A DNA stretch of 56,442 bases from Microbacteriaceae bacterium (lineage in GTDB: Bacteria > Actinomycetota > Actinomycetes > Actinomycetales > Microbacteriaceae): positions 1-56,442 of the forward strand of contig JACMNE010000069.1 of the NCBI GenBank assembly GCA_014378715.1, written 5' to 3'. Both the position numbers and the translations under genes were made by a program. The notes below the pieces were generated by a model, which made no database searches, had not been told where the DNA came from, and saw only the letters and a list, made by a program, of their open reading frames with translations. Positions 42,372 through 49,578 of this stretch are shown here, one piece after another. Position 1 is the stretch's first letter, and every line of letters starts with the position of its first letter.

Positions 42372-42502
42372 TCTTTGTCTGTTGCCATCCGGGCGTGTGC
42401 CCGGGAACAGTCCGGTCCCGTCGAAGGCACGGGATGTCGCCCGACACGAGCGACGTGAGGCAATCGACCTCTCCGTCACGGCAACACGAAAGGAGCAAAT
42501 TC
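42372..42502 (+). ncRNA. Candidate structured leader of the large membrane protein gene
   Basis: The leader of about 130 bases contains a perfect hairpin CCGGGC-GTGT-GCCCGG (42389-42404) and a second, CCCGT/ACGGG (42417-42421 with 42429-42433), before AAAGGAG and the GTG. It matches no riboswitch consensus I recognise. Confidence 0.35.
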
Positions 42503-44296
42503 GTGCGTTTCATCCTCGCGAGCATCGCCCTGGTGCTCGCCGTTCTCCTCGGTGGCTTCGGGGTGGCGCAGCGCACCATCCTGAGCGGGCCGGACACGCT
42601 CGTCGCGGCGGTCCAGAGCTCCTCCGACGCCCCGGTCACCGTGGTCAGCGGCGAGACTCTCAAGTCCCTCGACGGCCGCCAGCGCCTTGAGATCGGCGGG
42701 TCGCCCGCCATCTTCGCAGCCTACGGGCGCACGACCGACGTGATGGCCTGGATCGGCGACGCCAGGCACAACACCATCGCGTTTGACCCCGAGACCAACG
42801 CACTGACGAGCACCGAGACCGGTTCGGAGGCGACCGTACCGAACCCGGCAGGGTCGGACCTCTGGCTGCTCGAGTACACCGGCGAGAACGTGCTCGACAT
42901 CAACGTGAACCTCAACACCGACCTCTCGTTCATCATCGTCTCCGACGGCACCGCCCCCGCCCCGGCCGACATCTCGATCGCCTGGCCCCTCGACAACCGC
43001 ACCCCCCTCGCCGGGCCGTTCATGGCCGCGGGCGGCCTGATGCTGGTGATCGCCCTCGCCCTTCTGGTCTGGGCATTCATGCACCGCCGCCGCACCCGTG
43101 GACCGCGCCGCAAGTCGATCAAGGGACCCAAATCACAGCGGATGCCGCGCCTGCCGCGACAGCGGAGCTACCGCGTCCGCCGGCCGGCCGCCCTCGGGGC
43201 CGCCAGGGGCCGTCGCTCTACCACCCGGATGACCGCGATCATCCCGGTGGTCCTGATCGGCACCCTCGCACTGTCCGGCTGCTCGGCCGATCTGTGGCCC
43301 GAAATCGGCGCCGACACCACCTCCGCGTCTCCCACCCCGTCGCCGAGCTCCTCCCTCGCCGCCGATCCGGTGGAGGAGACCCTCCCGCCGGTCGCCACCG
43401 TGCGCCAGGTCGAGTCGATCGTCGCCGATGTCTCCCTCGTCGCCGAGACAGCGGATGCCGCGCTCGACGCCGCCGCGCTCGACGCACGCTTCATGGGACC
43501 CGCCCTCGCCCTCCGCACCGGCAACTACGAGACGCGGGCCAAGGACAGCGCCTACCCCGCGCCGACCGCGATTCCCGCGGGGGAGATCGACGTCACCCTG
43601 CCCGAGCAGGCCGAGACCTGGCCGAGGGTCGTCCTCGCGGTCGTCTCCTCGCCCCCCGACACCTCGACCGACCCGGCCACCCAGGCGGCGCCGATCGCCC
43701 TGACGCTCCTGCAGCAGACCCCGCGAGAGCAGTACAAGGTCTACTACGCGACCACCATCACCGCGGCGCCGCCGGAGCTTGCCCCCGCGACGGTCGGGGC
43801 CCCGCGCCTCGATCCCGACACCAAGCTCCTCGCCATGGCGCCGTCGCAACTCGCCGCCGCCTACGTGGATGTGCTCAACGTGGGGGAGGCCAGTGCCTCC
43901 TACCCGCTCTTCGACATCCCCAGCGACGGGCTGATCCCGCAGTCCGGGGTCGCCGCGCGCGAGACCCGCACCGCGGCACTCGACGCCAAGGCGGCGATCG
44001 CCTTCTCCATCACCGCCGGTGACGCGCAGACGATCGCCCTGCTGTCCAACGCGGCCGGGGGCCTCGTGAGCGTCTACCTCAACGAGACGGAGACCGTCAC
44101 CCCGGTCGAGACCGGTGCGACGATCAACCCGGAGGGGGCCACGAAGACTCTCTCCGGCATCACCGGCACCACCAAGGGCGTGACGGCCACCTACGGCGAC
44201 CAGCTGCTCTTCTACATCCCGCCGATCGGCAGCCAAGACAAGATCGTCCTGCTCGGCTACACGCAAGGCCTCTTGACCGCGAAGGAGATCGAATGA
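42503..44296 (+). CDS. Large membrane protein with internal lipobox-like segment, function unknown
   Basis: A 597-residue protein. A first membrane segment (residues 2-20) leads to an extracytoplasmic domain, then a second segment near 172-195 followed by a strongly basic linker. A third hydrophobic stretch starting at Met243 ends in LALSGCSADLW, which looks exactly like a lipoprotein signal with lipid-Cys at 260. The C-terminal 330 residues are Thr/Ala/Pro-rich and probably outside the cell. AAAGGAG supports GTG 42503. It may be two ancestral genes fused: a membrane protein and a lipoprotein. The stop overlaps the next gene (ATGA). Confidence 0.75.
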   Translation: MRFILASIALVLAVLLGGFGVAQRTILSGPDTLVAAVQSSSDAPVTVVSGETLKSLDGRQRLEIGGSPAIFAAYGRTTDVMAWIGDARHNTIAFDPETNALTSTETGSEATVPNPAGSDLWLLEYTGENVLDINVNLNTDLSFIIVSDGTAPAPADISIAWPLDNRTPLAGPFMAAGGLMLVIALALLVWAFMHRRRTRGPRRKSIKGPKSQRMPRLPRQRSYRVRRPAALGAARGRRSTTRMTAIIPVVLIGTLALSGCSADLWPEIGADTTSASPTPSPSSSLAADPVEETLPPVATVRQVESIVADVSLVAETADAALDAAALDARFMGPALALRTGNYETRAKDSAYPAPTAIPAGEIDVTLPEQAETWPRVVLAVVSSPPDTSTDPATQAAPIALTLLQQTPREQYKVYYATTITAAPPELAPATVGAPRLDPDTKLLAMAPSQLAAAYVDVLNVGEASASYPLFDIPSDGLIPQSGVAARETRTAALDAKAAIAFSITAGDAQTIALLSNAAGGLVSVYLNETETVTPVETGATINPEGATKTLSGITGTTKGVTATYGDQLLFYIPPIGSQDKIVLLGYTQGLLTAKEIE

Positions 44297-45213
44297 GCAA
44301 TCCATCCGCTGCGAGCCTGAGGGGTGCCGTGGACCTGTCCTCGCTCGTGCGCCCGCCCGCCCCGCCAGCCGGCTCGGCCCCGCCCGCCGGGGGGCCCGCC
44401 GCGGCACTCCCGTCGCTGGTGATGGATGCGACCGACGCGACCTTCAGCGCCATCCTCGAACTGTCGAACACCGTGCCGGTCATCGTCGAGCTCTATGCGG
44501 GCGCGCCGACTGCGACCCTGGGGAACCTCGTCACCGGGTTCGCGGGACGGCTGGTGCTTGCCCGCGTCGACGCCACCGGTAACCCGCAGCTGCAGCAGGC
44601 GTTCCAGGCCACCGTCGCGCCGACCGTGGCCGCGGTCGTCGGCGGCCGCCCCATCGCCCTGTTCGAGGGCGAACTGCCCGAGGCGGAGGCGCGCCAGGTG
44701 CTCGAGCAGCTGCTGGTGCTCGCCGCCCAGAACAACGTGACGGGAACCGTCTCCGTGGCGGATGCCGGCGAGGAACCGGCCGAGCCGGTCGAGGAGCCCC
44801 TCCCGCCCCTCCATCAGGAGGCCTACGACGCCATCGAGCGCGGCGACTACCCGGCCGCGATCGCCGCCTACCGCACGGCCATCGCCCAGGACCCGCGCGA
44901 CGGCCTCGCCGTTGCCGGCCTCGCCCAGGTCTCGCTCATCGACCGTCTCGCCGGCCAGACCGCCGTCGGGATCCGCGACGCAGCGGCCGCCGCGCCGGGG
45001 GACGTCACCGCCCAGCTGGCCGTCGCCGACCTCGACGTCTCCGGCGGACACCTCGAGGACGCCTTCGACCGCCTCCTCGAGCTCTTCCCCACCCTCGACG
45101 CCGATGGCAAGACGGCTGTGCGCACCCGCCTGCTCGACTACTTCGAGGTCGCCGGAGCCGAGGACCCCCGCGTCGGCGCCGCCCGCCGCCGCCTCACCAC
45201 CCTGCTCTACTGA
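44293..45213 (+). CDS. YbbN-like thioredoxin-fold protein with TPR region
   Basis: A 306-residue protein. A Pro/Ala-rich N-terminus is followed by a thioredoxin fold at about residues 40-145 (VPVIVELYAGAPTA, VAPTVAAVVGGRP) and tetratricopeptide-like helices at about 175-306 (LPPLHQEAYDAIERGDYPAAIAAYRTAIAQDP). The CxxC site is absent, so it cannot act as a redox enzyme; this matches YbbN/CnoX-type holdases. The ATG overlaps the preceding stop, linking it to the unknown membrane protein. A bidirectional terminator follows. Confidence 0.88.
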   Translation: MSNPSAASLRGAVDLSSLVRPPAPPAGSAPPAGGPAAALPSLVMDATDATFSAILELSNTVPVIVELYAGAPTATLGNLVTGFAGRLVLARVDATGNPQLQQAFQATVAPTVAAVVGGRPIALFEGELPEAEARQVLEQLLVLAAQNNVTGTVSVADAGEEPAEPVEEPLPPLHQEAYDAIERGDYPAAIAAYRTAIAQDPRDGLAVAGLAQVSLIDRLAGQTAVGIRDAAAAAPGDVTAQLAVADLDVSGGHLEDAFDRLLELFPTLDADGKTAVRTRLLDYFEVAGAEDPRVGAARRRLTTLLY

Positions 45214-45234
45214 GCCGGGCCTCCCGCACAGAAG

Positions 45235-45265
45235 AAGGCGGCACCCTGGGGGTGCCGCCTTCCCT
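45235..45265. terminator. Bidirectional terminator between the YbbN-like gene and glgB
   Basis: AAGGCGGCACCC (45235-45246) pairs perfectly with GGGTGCCGCCTT (45250-45261) around a 3-base loop. The T's on one strand and A's on the other are part of the stem ends. It lies between convergent genes. Confidence 0.75.
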
Positions 45266-45291
45266 GTGTCAGCGGATGTCGCGCCGCCGCC

Positions 45292-47502
45292 TCAGCCGCG
45301 CGGCCGCAGCTTCAGCCAGAGGCCGGCCAGCGGCGGGAGGGTGAGCTCCGCCGAAGCCGGACGACCGCCCCAGGGGTCGTCCGTGGCCGTCACGGCTCCG
45401 AAGTTGCCCACACCGGACCCGCCGTATTCGGCGGCATCCGTGTTCACGAGCTCGTCCCAGGTGCCCGAGAACGGCAGCCCCACCCGGTACGGCCCGATCG
45501 GGGTGCCGGAGAAGTTCATGATCACCGCGATCGGCTGACCGTCGGTCGACCAGCGCAGGAACGAGACGACGTTCTGCTCTGCGGCACCACCGTCGATCCA
45601 CTCGAACCCGGCGGGGGAGTTGTCCTGCTGCCAGAGGGCGCTCTCGTGCTTGTAGACGTGGTTGAGCTGCCCGACGAGCTTCATCAGCCCCTGGTGCACG
45701 GGCTGGTCGAGGATCCACCAGTCGAGGCCGCGCTGCTCCGACCATTCGGAGGGCTGGCCGAACTCCTGGCCCATGAACAGCAGCTGCTTGCCGGGGTGCG
45801 CCCACATGAAGGCGAGGTAGGCGCGCAGGTTGGCGAGCTTCTGCCACTGGTCGCCCGGCATCTTGTGCAGCAGCGACCCCTTGCCGTGCACGACCTCGTC
45901 GTGGCTGATCGGCAGCAGGAAGTTCTCCGTGTACGCGTAGACCATGCTGAACGTGATGTCGTTGTGGTGGTGCGACCGGTACATGGGGTCGGTCTGCATG
46001 TAGGAGAGGCTGTCGTGCATCCAGCCCATGTTCCACTTGAGGCCGTAGCCCAGGCCGCCACCAGACGTGGGCCGGGTGACGCCCGGCCAGGCCGTCGACT
46101 CCTCGGCGATGAGCAGCACGCCGGGATTGCGGCGGTAGGCGGTCGCGTTGACCTCCTGCAGGAAGCTGACGGCCTCGAGGTTCTCGCGCCCCCCGTGCAC
46201 GTTCGGCTCCCATGCGCCCTCCTCGCGGGAGTAGTCGAGGTAGACGATCGACGCGACCGCGTCGACGCGGAGCCCGTCGATGTGGAACTCCTCGAGCCAG
46301 TACAGGGCGTTGGCGACGAGGAAGTTGCGCACCTGCGAGTCCCCGAAGTTGAAGATCAGGGTGCCCCAGTCCATCTGCTCGCCGCGTCGGGGGTCGGAAT
46401 GCTCGTAGAGCGGCTGCCCGTCGAACTTGGCCAGCGCCCACTCGTCCTTCGGGAAATGCCCGGGCACCCAGTCCATGATCACGCCGAAGCCGGCATTGTG
46501 CAGCCGGTCGATGAGGTACCTGAGGTCGTCAGGGTGGCCGAAGCGGCTGGTGGGGGCGAAGTAGCCCGTCACCTGATAGCCCCACGACCCTCCGAACGGA
46601 TGTTCGGCCAGAGGCATGAACTCGACGTGGGTGAACCCGGTCGTCGTCAGGTGCTCGATGAGCTGGTCGGCGAGGTCGCGGTAGCCGAGCCCTGGCCGCC
46701 ACGACCCGACGTGCATCTCGTAGACGCTCAGCGGGGAGTTGTGCGGGTCACGGGAGGCTCGGGCCGACAGCCAGGCGTCGTCGGTCCACTCGTAGAGGGT
46801 TTTGCCGACCTTCGACCCGGTCGCGGGCGGCACCTCGGTGTACCGGGCCATGGGGTCGGCGCGGGTGACCCACTCGTGCGCCTGGGTGAGGAGCTCGAAC
46901 TTGTAGGTCGTGTCGGGCTCGAGCCCGGGCACGAAGAGCTCCCACACCCCGTTGTCGTCGAGGCGGCGCATGGAGTGGCCGACCCCGTTCCAAGTGTTGA
47001 AGTCGCCGACGACCCGTGCGGCCTTGGCGTGGGGAGCCCAGACGCTGAACGAGGTGCCCGCAATGCCCTCGTGCGGGCGGTAGTGGGAGCCGAAGACACT
47101 CCACATCTGCTCGTGGCGCCCCTCCCCGAAGAGGTACAGGTCGATGTCACCGACCGACGGCACGAAGCGGTACGGGTCGTCGGCGATGAACTCGGGCGCC
47201 CCGTCATAGGTCGCCGCGACCGTGTAGGCCTGGCCATCGCCCGGGGCGTATCCCTGCCAGAGGCCGTCGGCGAGGTGCTCGAGCGCGACGCGGGTGCCGT
47301 CGGTCTGCACCGCCGTGACGGTCGCGGCCAGCGGGCGCACGACGCGCAGCACGAAGCCGTCCGCGAACGGGTGCTGGCCGAGGGTGTCATGCGGGCGCGG
47401 GTGGCTGCCCGAGACGATCGACTCGATCAGCCCCGGGTGCAGGTCCGGTAAGGCGGGATGCTCCGGAAGGGCGGGAGGCACGGTGTTCGCGGGGGTGGTC
47501 AT
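45292..47502 (-). CDS. glgB: 1,4-alpha-glucan branching enzyme
   Basis: A 736-residue GH13 enzyme that adds alpha-1,6 branches to glucans. An N-terminal N1-type and CBM48 region (to about 250) has SFSVWAPHAKAARVVGDFNTWNG. The catalytic barrel has nucleophile D414 in HIDGLRVDAVASIVYLDYSR, acid E467 in LIAEEST and the HDEVVHGKGSL region. The ATG at 47502 overlaps the glgE stop (ATGA). Together with GlgE it forms the GlgE glucan pathway. Confidence 0.95.
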   Translation of the reverse strand: MTTPANTVPPALPEHPALPDLHPGLIESIVSGSHPRPHDTLGQHPFADGFVLRVVRPLAATVTAVQTDGTRVALEHLADGLWQGYAPGDGQAYTVAATYDGAPEFIADDPYRFVPSVGDIDLYLFGEGRHEQMWSVFGSHYRPHEGIAGTSFSVWAPHAKAARVVGDFNTWNGVGHSMRRLDDNGVWELFVPGLEPDTTYKFELLTQAHEWVTRADPMARYTEVPPATGSKVGKTLYEWTDDAWLSARASRDPHNSPLSVYEMHVGSWRPGLGYRDLADQLIEHLTTTGFTHVEFMPLAEHPFGGSWGYQVTGYFAPTSRFGHPDDLRYLIDRLHNAGFGVIMDWVPGHFPKDEWALAKFDGQPLYEHSDPRRGEQMDWGTLIFNFGDSQVRNFLVANALYWLEEFHIDGLRVDAVASIVYLDYSREEGAWEPNVHGGRENLEAVSFLQEVNATAYRRNPGVLLIAEESTAWPGVTRPTSGGGLGYGLKWNMGWMHDSLSYMQTDPMYRSHHHNDITFSMVYAYTENFLLPISHDEVVHGKGSLLHKMPGDQWQKLANLRAYLAFMWAHPGKQLLFMGQEFGQPSEWSEQRGLDWWILDQPVHQGLMKLVGQLNHVYKHESALWQQDNSPAGFEWIDGGAAEQNVVSFLRWSTDGQPIAVIMNFSGTPIGPYRVGLPFSGTWDELVNTDAAEYGGSGVGNFGAVTATDDPWGGRPASAELTLPPLAGLWLKLRPRG

Positions 47503-49547
47503 CGTTGGCCTTTCGGGTATTCGACACGGAGTATGTGGACGGGTTCTGTGAAGGCGTCGAGGCGCACGAAGTTGTCGAGGCCCCAGGTGAATCGCTGCTT
47601 CGTGATCAGGTCGGTCACCTCGAAGAGCGTGGTCGGGTCGATGCCGAACCGCGTCGGGTCGAGGTGCACCATGGTCTCCCGCACCGAGTGCGGGTCGACG
47701 TTCGCGACGACGATGATGCCGTCGCTGCGGCCGCTGCGGGTGAACGACCCGTCGATGAACTTGCTGAACACGAGCATCGAGTCGTCGTCGCTCCAGTGCA
47801 CGTCGAGGTTGCGCAGCTGGCGCAGCGCCGGGTGCTCGGCCCTGATCCGGTTGAGCTGGGTGATGTACGGGGCCAGTGACCGCCCCAGGGTCTCGGCCGT
47901 GGCGAAGTCGCGCTGCTTGTACTCGTACTTCTCGTTGTCGATGTTCTCCTCGGAGCCGGGGCGGGCGATCGACTCGAAGAGCTCGAATCCCGCGTAGACG
48001 CCCCAGGTGGGGGAGGCCGTCGCGGCGAGGGCCGCCCGTATCTTGAACGCCGCCTGCCCGCCGAACTGCAGGTACTCGGTGAGGATGTCCGGGGTGTTGA
48101 CGAATAGGTTCGGTCGGAGGAACTGGCTGTAGGTTGTGGAGATCTCGGTGAAGAAGTCCTCCAGCTCGACCTTCGTGTTGCGCCAGGTGAAGTAGGTGTA
48201 CGACTGCTGGAATCCGACCTGGGCGAGCGAGTGCAGCATCGCGGGCCGGGTGAAGGCCTCGGCCAGGAACACCACGTCGGGGAACTCGGTGTTGACCTGG
48301 TGCAGCAGCCACTCCCAGAAGGCGAGGGGCTTCGTGTGCGGGTTGTCGACCCGGAAGATGTTCACCCCGAGGCCGATCCAGTACTTGACGATCCGCAGGA
48401 TCTCCTCGCGCAGGCCCACCGGGTCGTTATCGAAGTTGATCGGGTAGATGTCCTGGTACTTCTTCGGCGGGTTCTCGGCGTAGGCGATCGACCCGTCGGG
48501 GAGGGTGGTGAACCACTCGGGGTGCTCGGTCACCCACGGGTGGTCGGGCGAGCACTGCAGGGCGAGGTCGATCGCGACCTCGATGCCGTTCTTCTGAGCG
48601 GTGGTGAGGAAGTAGGAGAAGTCGGCGACGGTGCCGAGGTCGGGGTGGATCGCGTCGTGCCCGCCGTCTCGTGACCCGATGGCCCACGGCGACCCGGGGT
48701 CGCCGTGAGAGGGCGTCATGGTGTTGTTGGGTCCCTTGCGGAATGACTCCCCGATCGGGTGGATCGGTGGCAGGTAGAGCACGTCGAAGCCCATCGAGGC
48801 GACGGCCGGGATGCGGCGCGCCGCCGTGCGGAACGTGCCGCTGGTCCAGGTGCCGTTCTTCTTCTGCTTGGCGCCCTCGGAGCGGGGGAAGAACTCGTAC
48901 CAGCTGCCGGCGCCCGCCCTCGTGCGCTCGACGCGCAGGGGCACGGGGTCACTCGCGGTCACGAGGCTCGCGAGCGGGTTCGCCACGATCGCCTCGGTGA
49001 CACGGGGGTCGTCGACCCTGGCGAACCGCTCGATGGCGGTGAGTCGCGCGTCAGCGAGCCCGGCCGCGGCATCCGCGAGGATCTTCGACCCGGGATCGGC
49101 CGCGACCGCCCGTGCGAGAAGTTCGGAGCCAATGGTCAGCATCAGCGGCACGTCGATCGCGGCCGGGATCTTGATCTCGGCGTTGTGGAGCCAGGTGGCC
49201 CAGTCGTCGTTGAAGGCCTGCACCCGGAACGTCCACGCGCCCGCCTGCTCGACGACGGCCCGCGTCTCCCACCGGTCGGTGCCCGGTGCCCCCGGAATCA
49301 TGGGGTGACGTGTCGTTTCGCCGAGCGGATCGGTGAGCAGCAGCTCGACGCCGAGCACGTCGTGGCCCTCTTTGAAGACCGTAGCGCCGAAGGGGATCAC
49401 CTCGCCGGCGAACGCCTTGGAGGCCCACAGGCCCTCTGGCTGCTGCGGGGAGAGGTGTCTGATGGGGATGCGACCCATCTTCGGTTCGTATGCCAATTCC
49501 ACTTTTCGACCGTACCCGCTTCTGAGTCGTTGTGCCGTCTTGCCCAT
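47499..49547 (-). CDS. glgE: Alpha-1,4-glucan:maltose-1-phosphate maltosyltransferase
   Basis: A 682-residue GH13_3 enzyme that extends alpha-glucans from maltose 1-phosphate. Hallmarks are GRIPIRHLSP near the N-terminus, SWYEFFPRSEG, LYLPPIHPIGESFRKGPNN, nucleophile D401 in GVNIFRVDNPHTKP and acid E430 in FLAEAFTRP. Starts at 49556, 49547 and 49481 are all possible; none has a clear ribosome site. TreS, Pep2 and GlgM, which supply maltose 1-phosphate, are not in the window. It diverges from glgP with only 31 bases between, and glgB follows with a 4-base overlap. Confidence 0.94.
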   Translation of the reverse strand: MGKTAQRLRSGYGRKVELAYEPKMGRIPIRHLSPQQPEGLWASKAFAGEVIPFGATVFKEGHDVLGVELLLTDPLGETTRHPMIPGAPGTDRWETRAVVEQAGAWTFRVQAFNDDWATWLHNAEIKIPAAIDVPLMLTIGSELLARAVAADPGSKILADAAAGLADARLTAIERFARVDDPRVTEAIVANPLASLVTASDPVPLRVERTRAGAGSWYEFFPRSEGAKQKKNGTWTSGTFRTAARRIPAVASMGFDVLYLPPIHPIGESFRKGPNNTMTPSHGDPGSPWAIGSRDGGHDAIHPDLGTVADFSYFLTTAQKNGIEVAIDLALQCSPDHPWVTEHPEWFTTLPDGSIAYAENPPKKYQDIYPINFDNDPVGLREEILRIVKYWIGLGVNIFRVDNPHTKPLAFWEWLLHQVNTEFPDVVFLAEAFTRPAMLHSLAQVGFQQSYTYFTWRNTKVELEDFFTEISTTYSQFLRPNLFVNTPDILTEYLQFGGQAAFKIRAALAATASPTWGVYAGFELFESIARPGSEENIDNEKYEYKQRDFATAETLGRSLAPYITQLNRIRAEHPALRQLRNLDVHWSDDDSMLVFSKFIDGSFTRSGRSDGIIVVANVDPHSVRETMVHLDPTRFGIDPTTLFEVTDLITKQRFTWGLDNFVRLDAFTEPVHILRVEYPKGQR

Positions 49548-49564
49548 GAGAATCATCCACCATC

Positions 49565-49570
49565 TAGGCT
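49565..49570 (+). promoter_or_regulatory. -10 box TAGGCT, leaderless start of glgP
   Basis: TAGGCT, 8 nt, then GTG at 49579. Any -35 element would lie inside the glgE 5' coding region, and the divergent glgE promoter must overlap the same bases. Confidence 0.5.
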
Positions 49571-49578
49571 TGACGCTC

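Noticed and set aside
44293..45213. Redox-active thioredoxin
   Set aside because: The fold is present but the CxxC site is replaced by residues without Cys.
45646..47451. 601-codon plus-strand frame over glgB
   Set aside because: Shadow of glgB, which has all catalytic motifs on the minus strand.
47503..48312. N-terminal extension of glgB through the glgE gene
   Set aside because: The frame is open by chance. ATG 47502 overlaps the glgE stop and starts a normal-length branching enzyme.
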